Source of the DNA: Chara braunii
Lineage: Eukaryota > Streptophyta > Charophyceae > Charales > Characeae
Direction of reading: 5' to 3'
Assembly: GCA_003427395.1 (NCBI GenBank)
Contig: BFEA01000369.1
Coordinates: forward strand, 371,790-394,289
DNA: 22,500 bases
Position numbers and translations under genes: made by a program. Shown here in pieces: positions 17,327 through 22,500 of the stretch (its first letter is position 1; the number at the start of each line of letters is the position of its first letter). Below the pieces are notes generated by a model that had not been told where the DNA came from, searched no databases, and worked only from the letters and a program-made list of their open reading frames with translations.

Positions 17327-18585
17327 TCAGACTGGCCGCAGCATATCCTTCCCTATATTAAGGTGTGTCATCCAGCGCACCTCAACCACCTCCTTCAAGT
17401 TGACTCTTGGTCTTAGCATTCGATAAGTGGCTTTGAAGGAGAGGTTGTGCAACCGCCTTTCCCCGGATCTGCCCCTTCCATATTGCAGGGTCCATCTCCA
17501 CTCATTGGGGTCTAGGGGGAGGTCTTGAATTGGCATATTTGGTTTGTATGCCCTCCATTGGTCTGTTTCTTTAAGGACCCGAATACGGAAGACTTCCGAC
17601 TTCGAGTACCATTCTGGTTGAATCCGTTCCAGACGGTTATCTGGCTTTATTCTAAAGTGGTTGATAACCATTTCTTGTTCCTCGCCCGCACCCACAGGAC
17701 GGGTATGGACTACATTCCCGATCACCCCCTCAATATCCCTGATTCCAACCCAATCCCCTTCCATCACCGATGGCCCCTTGCGAAGAATCCGGATCCAATC
17801 TAGGGGGATAGCATAGATGATCGTGTCCAATGTCTCTCCCACCTTATGGCAATACCTCAGTTTCCCCCTCAGTTGAGGTTTTGACAGCCAATTCTTAGTT
17901 CCCTGATCCCAAATGTCTTTGACTCTCAGGACCCCATTCTTGACCCAACCCTTCGAAGGGTTCTTATTCCAAAGGAGTACCCTGCTGTGCTGGTTTGTAA
18001 TCCATCGGTTCCCAAAAAAAGGTTGTCGGGTCACCTCCTCCCCGCGTTCAGGGGGAACTTTATCTGGTAGGGGGTTTATCTGGTAGGGGCAGCTTACGCC
18101 ATATCCTTAGGATAGTGGGCCAGAGGGGGTATTTTTTTAAGTCCTGCCTGGCTGCCTGCCTATTAGTCTCTCCTTTATTCCTAGCCCTCACTGATTTCCT
18201 GGTATAGTCCAAGAACTGTCTTCGAGCCAAATCTCTGGCGCAACTTCGGGAGGGGTTGGTGGTGCCAACCTAGCTTTTTGTTGCAATGCTAAGGGTCTCC
18301 ATGACGCCTAGTAAAAAACAACAGATCTTTTACCCATTGTAGGGCCAAAGTCATTACTTGTGTCGTTGGGTCAATAATTCTCATACCCCCTTGAGATTTA
18401 GGTTGGATGACTGACCTCCAGGCTACTCTGCTAATTGTTGTTGGGCATTTATGGTTTCCCCTCCATAAGAAGGCCGCCACCTGTCTTTGCAGGGAGGCGG
18501 CTGCAGGTTTATTGAGCGTCCAGATCGCTGTTTTGTACCAGAGGGTTGCCAAGACTTCGTTATTGATTACTAGGGAACGACCCAT
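17327..18585 (-). pseudogene. LINE copy 2 ORF2, thumb and C-terminal domain
   Basis: The upstream frame (18585-18289) holds GRSLVINNEVLATLWYKTAI, LQRQVAAFLWRGNHKCPTTI and GGMRIIDPTTQ, typical of the segment following the reverse transcriptase in L1-type LINEs (intact F-W-x-G). The downstream frame (18034-17327, 235 residues) carries PSKGWVKNGVLRVKDIWDQG, LRYCHKVGETLDTIIYAIPL and RKGPSVMEGDWVGI. It ends past LPLDPNEWRW and FKATYRMLRPR. The two frames are separated by ~250 bp with stops. The same segments, more damaged, are in copy 1. Confidence 0.82.
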
Positions 18586-19905
18586 TAGAGATGTTTGCTT
18601 GTCCTTCCACTGAGTCTGTTTTCAAGGACCGGTTTGGTGAGCCATTCATCGTTTAGGGGGGGCTGCCCCTCCGCTGTCATCTGGACCCCCAGTACTCTGA
18701 TTGGGGCCTCTGTAGGCAGCCATCTGACTCTAGGGTTTTTGGGTGGCCTTCCCCCCTGGTAGTGTATCCACCATCCCTGTGTCTTATTCCCCCAGTTGAC
18801 TGCCATAATTGATAGGAGGCAGAAACGGTCCATTAATTTTTGGATCTCCCTCATATTTTCTTGGGATGCTTCCGCCAATATGGTAAGGTCATCTGCGAAG
18901 AGTGAGCAAACCGGGATGGCCTCTTTCGGAATGGAAGAAATCTGTATTTTCCGAAGATTCTTATGGGTCGTTAAGTTCGCTGCTAGGGCCTCCATTATGA
19001 TGACGAAAAGAAAGGGTGCAATGGGGTCCCCTTATCGCACCGAGCGTTCCAGGTGGATAGCAGGGGTCAGTCTGCCATTCACCTGGATCGACGTCGTGGC
19101 GTTATGATGAAGGATCTTAATCCACCTCCTAAAGTTTATACCAAAGTTCATTTTCTCCAAACATTTGTCCAGGAAAAAACAGTCAACATGATCATATGCT
19201 TTTTCAAAGTCTACAAATATAATGGCAGCATTATGCTTAGATTGTCGTGATAGTTTTATGACCTCGTTAACCAACAAGATGTTATCTTGGACCTTGCGTT
19301 CCCTGATAAAACCCGTCTGTGCAGGGTGAATGAGGTCTTCTAACACCTTAACCAGGCGGTTTGCTAGGGGTTTTGCCGCCATCTTGTAGATAACTGTTAA
19401 TAAGGTGATTGGCCGATAGTTCCTTATGTTCATTTTATCCCCTTTCTTGTGTAGCAATGTCAAGACCCCTTGCCCCACTAATTCCCCCATCTGACCCGTG
19501 GTCCATACCGCATGAAAGTACTCCATCTTGCGACTAGGTACTCCACATGGTTTCCCAAAATTATTTAGGAAACTCATCTATCCTCGGAGTTTTCTCTTCC
19601 TTCATTAACATCAAGGTCGCCCATACCTCGTCCTTGGTCAGAGGCGTCTCTAGGGCGTCCTTTTGTTGTTCCGATAGGGATTTCTGTAGTGGTGTTAATA
19701 ATTCGTCAATTTCCGCTGATTTTTGTTCATATGGTTTTTCCTTGGTTCGTGACTTGAAGAGGTCTTTAAGGAAGTTCCTTGCTATCAAGAAGCACTGAGG
19801 TGTTGACGTAGCCACTGCACCTTGAGCCCGTGATGGATCCAGCAGCGCTTCTATAGTGGACCTGCCCGTCCTTAGTTTGGCCATAGCAAAAAATCGGGTG
19901 TCCAT
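18586..19905 (-). pseudogene. LINE copy 2 reverse transcriptase
   Basis: From the upstream side come KTPRIDEFPK then a TAA where Glu is expected, GVLTLLHKKGDKMNIRNYRP, ITLLTVIYKMAAKPLANRL, HPAQTGFIRERKVQDNIL and AAIIFVDFEKAYDHVD (first catalytic Asp), then NFRRWIKILHHNATTSIQVN. RSVR is followed by TAA in place of the Gln of RQGDP, then the catalytic PVCSLFADDLTILAE (FADD at 18888-18899). This is the complete set of palm and finger motifs of a non-LTR reverse transcriptase. The N-terminal frame (19905-19561) contains FLIARNFLKDLFKSRTKEKP, the linker preceding the fingers. The damage is mostly single-base stops. Confidence 0.93.
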
Positions 19906-21098
19906 TGTACCTTATGTTTTATACCTGCATAGTTTTCCTCTGATTCTTGCCCCTTGCCATCTATGCTCCATATGAGCCAGCAGACGAGTCTCGGTCGCCT
20001 CAATGGCGGTTGAAAGATCCCTTTCTGTACTTACGTCCTGTTCGTTTTGCTCTTCTTGCTGTGTGTCTTTGAGTTGCAATCCCTTTAGCGAATTCTCCAG
20101 ATTTTTTTGCAACGAAGGCCAGTCCATTATTAAACCACAAAATGTCATTATGAAGGGTTTCTCTGTGTGATTTCCAGTATTGCTAGGCATCATGAATAAA
20201 GCTTTGAGACTTTTTTTTTGCTAAAAGAGAGGTGTTGAGTTAAAAAAAGTCGGGTCCCTGATCCGACCGTTTTGTGAAGGAGAGAATAACAGCGCACATT
20301 GCATGGTCCAGACCGGGGAATACACTCTGTAGGAATACCTCCGCTATCTGCAGAGCTCCTTCTAGGTCCTGTGATATCAATATCAGGTCGATCCTTGACC
20401 TTGAAATTATATCTGGTCCATTCTTCCTATAACAAGAGAAGGCTCTCCTATTTGGGAACAACCTACGGAAAGAATCATACATATCTAGTGACCCGCATAA
20501 ATCCGTGATAATTTGTTCATCAGCCTCCATATATGCGGGGCATGGAGAGGGAAGCCTCCATCTATCCAGCCAGCGGTGCTGCGTTAAAATCCCCCGCTAA
20601 AATAGTTGGGATCCCATCCTAGGACTTGTTTTTGATGGATTCGAAAAATCTCTTTCTGGCACCCACCTCATTGGGACCATATATGCAGAAAATCTGCACT
20701 AGTTTCAACTCTAGCATCCCCAGAACCGATACCCACCTCCCTTTCTCTTTGTCCACTTCCTAATATACTGGTTCTAGTCTAGAGTTAGGGGGGATCCAGA
20801 TGACCACTCCCCCACTTCCGGGTCGTGGAGCATGCGCCCGGAAGGCTTGGTGGGGCCACAATTCCTTATGTGCATGGTAGTGCTCCTTCGTGTCCATAAG
20901 GTGGGTTTCCTGAATGCAAACGACGTCTAGCCAATCTCTCCCTTCAACCCCTCTTAGTTGTTCCCATATTGCATGTTTTTTCTTAGGGGAGGTTGTAGCT
21001 AGGCCGTTCACATTGAGGGATCTTAGATCCAAGTTGGCTACTCTTTTGCCTTTCACCCAATGTCTTTTCTTCCCGTATAAAATCTTAGATAGGTCCAT
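19906..21098 (-). pseudogene. LINE copy 2 APE-type endonuclease and linker
   Basis: Endonuclease motifs appear in order: LDLRSLNVNGLATTSPKKKH (Asn), DVVCIQETHL (catalytic Glu), GSGGVVIWI, FCIYGPNE, LAGDFNA (Asp/Asn), SRIDLILIS (Asp) and PGLDHAMCAVIL (the final D-H). A TAA after RLEPVY (20760-20762) interrupts it. A TAG near 20620 and a one-base shift near 20580, just after GDFNA, also break it; in the shifted frame RWLDRWRLPSPCPAYMEADE continues the domain. This enzyme nicks the target strand that primes reverse transcription. Below 20240 is a Gln/Glu-rich linker (LQLKDTQQEEQNEQDVSTER) leading to the reverse transcriptase. Confidence 0.9.
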
Positions 21099-21135
21099 TT
21101 CCCGGGTCCTTTCTCTGGCTCCTTCTTATCCTTCC

Positions 21136-21345
21136 TCATAGTGCTTCCCACTCCATCCGATCCCTGTCCCCCTCTTTCGCACCCGTCGTCAGCAAGTACC
21201 CCTCCTTCAGGATTCTGAGAAGTGTTGCCTTAACATCATCCTCTGTCCAATTTCTGTTGTTTTTTATCTTCAGGATTTGGAGATCCAACAACTCGTTTTG
21301 TGAGAACCATCTCAGACCTGCTTCCTTTCCTGGTTCAAAAAGTAC
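21136..21345 (-). pseudogene. LINE copy 2, C-terminus of ORF1
   Basis: An open minus-strand frame of about 69 residues runs from the truncation point to TGA 21138-21136. It contains EPGKEAGLRWFSQNELLDLQ, KNNRNWTEDDVKATLLRIL and KEGYLLTTGAKE. Its position ahead of the endonuclease makes it the end of ORF1, the RNA-binding protein of LINEs, but no zinc knuckle or RRM remains to prove this. The stop TGA overlaps an ATG (ATGA), as expected for stop-restart coupling to ORF2, although the frame opened by that ATG closes soon in this decayed copy. Confidence 0.6.
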
Positions 21346-21392
21346 GTATAATCTGTTTTGATCAGTTTCATATCTGGAAAAAAAAGAAAAAA
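21346..21392 (+). pseudogene. U2 snRNA copy, second part plus A-rich tail
   Basis: GTATAATCTGTTTTG then ATCAGTTTCATATCTGG (21361-21377) continue the U2 sequence interrupted at 16292 (expected GTAGTATCTGTTCTT, ATCAGTTTAATATCTGA). The first 15 bases duplicate U2 sequence already present on the left. U2 stops about 66 bases from its 5' end, and an A-rich run with two G's (21378-21392) follows, so the downstream Sm site and 3' stem-loops are missing. This is the look of a retroposed, 3'-shortened snRNA. Confidence 0.82.
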
Positions 21393-21404
21393 AGAAAGGT
21401 ACTG
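21393..21404. repeat. Right target duplication of the U2 retrocopy
   Basis: AGAAAGGTACTG is an exact match to 16231-16242. The sequence that follows (GTGGCTTAAAC) resembles that after a third GAAAGGTACT at 16031 (ATGGTTTAAAA), so the surrounding locus already held related short repeats. Confidence 0.72.
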
Positions 21405-21696
21405 GTGGCTTAAACAGGCGATTTCAACGTAATGGACACTCAAAGTGCAGCGTATAGGTTATTTTTGGCGCAAGCTCTGGAACATTCTTTTTTTGTTGGG
21501 GACCTTTTCATGGTTTGCAGACTGTCGTTCAGCCCCAGCGGGGGGCGGGGACTATGTTTCTCTTCAATTTTCCCCTGTGAGAGACTCTTCTGTTTATCTG
21601 GCTTTCCTATGAATATTTTGGGCTTTGCTTCGAGTGCTGTTTCGCGTTTGTTTTAGGTTGTAGGTTTCCATTTTTGTGTAGCGCACTAATACGCTA
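21405..21696. other. Noncoding stretch, nothing recognised
   Basis: This T-rich stretch has only short frames. Part of it (GGGCTTTGCTTCGAGTGC, near 21621) weakly resembles the start of the tandem unit that follows, and may be an older diverged copy. Confidence 0.4.
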
Positions 21697-22015
21697 TTTT
21701 AGGCTTTGTCTTCGCATTTGCTATTTACATTTTTGCTTTTGGCCTTCTTTTAGCTCAAAGACTCTTGGGGCACAGTCCTACTGGCAAAGAGGATTGAATT
21801 TAATGCCTGAATCTGAACATGTTTGTGGAGATGTGCAGAAAATCTCTATTGACCTACTTTTAGGTTTTGTCTTGGCATTTGTTGTTTACATTTTCTTTTT
21901 GCCTTCCTTGAGCTCAAAGGTACTGAGGCATAGTCCTACTAGCAAAGAGGATTGGATTTAATGGCCGAATCTGGACGTGTTTGTGGGAATGTGCAGAAGA
22001 TCTCAATTGATCTAC
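21697..22015. repeat. Tandem duplication, ~160-bp unit, two copies
   Basis: Unit 1 (21697-21857) and unit 2 (21858-22015) share TTTTAGG.TTTGTCTT, CATTTG.T.TTTACATTTT, CATAGTCCTACTAGCAAAGA / CACAGTCCTACTGGCAAAGA, and GTTTGTGGAGATGTGCAGAA / GTTTGTGGGAATGTGCAGAA. A third start (CTACTTTTCTGCATTTCTGC) at 22013 then departs. The copies differ at many sites, so the duplication is not recent. No coding function is seen. Confidence 0.85.
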
Positions 22016-22500
22016 TTTTCTGCATTTCTGCATAAAACATGTCCAGACCCAGGCGCTTACACCATGTAGACCTCGTGACTTCAAATAGCCGTATGGTATC
22101 TCTGAATGGCGGTTGGTTCCCCTGGCTTGGCAGTTCATACCTTGAATGTTGTTGCATTTCAAACTTGTCTTTGTGAATACTATGTGTGCATTACTGCAAC
22201 TGTTTCCAATATTTGACAGTCAGTCTCGTGAAAGTCGCTGCATTTGATGGAGAGAAAAAAAAAGAAAAAAGAAAAAAAAAATGAAAATTTGTCTGGCACC
22301 CCTGCAATTTCTATTAATATGCGTCGCAGCCCTCCAATGGCCCACTTACCTTGTCGTGCCCCTCTGACCACAATTTGAATTTCCCATAAAACCCCGGCGT
22401 TAGCTAGGCCTGAAATATTTTTGTTATGCCCCTACCGGTAATTGTTCCAAATTTGCAGTTTGCCCCTACCGGATGGATAGCCATCGAGTACTAGCTCCAA
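22016..22500. other. Noncoding stretch with short internal repeats
   Basis: It holds an A-rich run (22253-22282), and TGCCCCTACCGG twice (near 22427 and 22461), about 34 bp apart, with a related TGCCCCTCTGACC at 22357. No gene, RNA or transposon end was recognised. Confidence 0.45.

Larger units (their letters stand above)
16293..21345 (-). mobile_element. LINE copy 2, 5' truncated, inserted in the U2 copy
   Basis: The element reads on the minus strand. From its 5' end it has the C-terminus of ORF1, then ORF2 with an apurinic-type endonuclease, a reverse transcriptase and a zinc-binding end, then a 3' untranslated region and a poly(A) (plus-strand T's 16291-16313, interrupted by C). The architecture is that of the L1/Tx1 group. 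It is flanked by U2 snRNA sequence on both sides. U2 text GTAGTATCTGTTCTT (16279-16293) reappears diverged as GTATAATCTGTTTTG (21346-21360), as expected for a target duplication. Stops and frameshifts make it inactive. Copy 1 has the same 3' end and protein regions. Confidence 0.9.

Noticed and set aside
16231-21404. U2-LINE chimera made by template switching during one insertion
   Set aside because: Template switching joins the two in the same orientation on one side. Here U2 is in opposite orientation and lies on both sides of the LINE, so insertion into a U2 copy fits better.
1-22500. CRISPR array, bacterial operon or phage-type system
   Set aside because: No regularly spaced repeats, ribosome-binding sites or prokaryotic genes are seen; the content is that of a plant nuclear genome.

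Overview
This window looks like transposon-rich, gene-poor nuclear DNA from a land plant. I find no intact host protein-coding gene. Three things suggest a plant: a degraded Ty3/gypsy element with a chromodomain-like C-terminus, long decayed LINEs, and a U2 snRNA copy whose first bases (ATACCTTTCTCG) are, as I recall them, the plant form and not the animal form (ATCGCTTCTCG). Clade within plants cannot be told; a large-genome non-seed plant is possible but unproven.

Layout. Positions 1-2916 are noncoding: a direct and inverted repeat (1-265), a compound CT/TG/TA microsatellite (1181-1320), a long hairpin (1754-1827), a diverged U6 snRNA-like remnant (about 1870-1945, minus strand) and a small plus-strand LINE 3' fragment (about 2036-2133). 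LINE copy 1 lies on the minus strand from its poly(A) end (2917) to about 6930. It is interrupted by a 361-bp foldback MITE (5654-6014, 3-bp target duplication) and by a 472-bp poly(A)-tailed SINE-like retroposon (6080-6551, 10-bp target duplication). Remnants of further LINE-type 3' ends lie at 6975-7165.

A chromovirus-type Ty3/gypsy retrotransposon occupies 7335 to at least 14448. It has recognisable LTRs, Gag, protease, reverse transcriptase, RNase H, integrase and a chromodomain-like tail, all broken by stops and frameshifts. The LTRs differ at roughly 7% of positions by hand count, so the insertion is old.

The most interesting part is 16231-21404, a nested retroposition. The first ~66 nt of a U2 snRNA, with an A-rich tail, sit between 12-bp direct repeats (AGAAAGGTACTG). 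Inside this U2 copy, in opposite orientation, is LINE copy 2 (16293-21345). It is 5'-truncated within the end of ORF1 and keeps endonuclease, reverse transcriptase and zinc-binding regions in decayed form. U2 sequence resumes on its far side, with a diverged duplication of U2 sequence spanning the branch-point-recognition segment. LINE copies 1 and 2 share a structured 3' end. A small hairpin there recurs, with pairing largely kept despite sequence change, in at least five places in the window, including the SINE-like element. This suggests a LINE that recognises a 3' hairpin, with parasites sharing its tail. The last 1.1 kb is noncoding with a ~160-bp tandem duplication.
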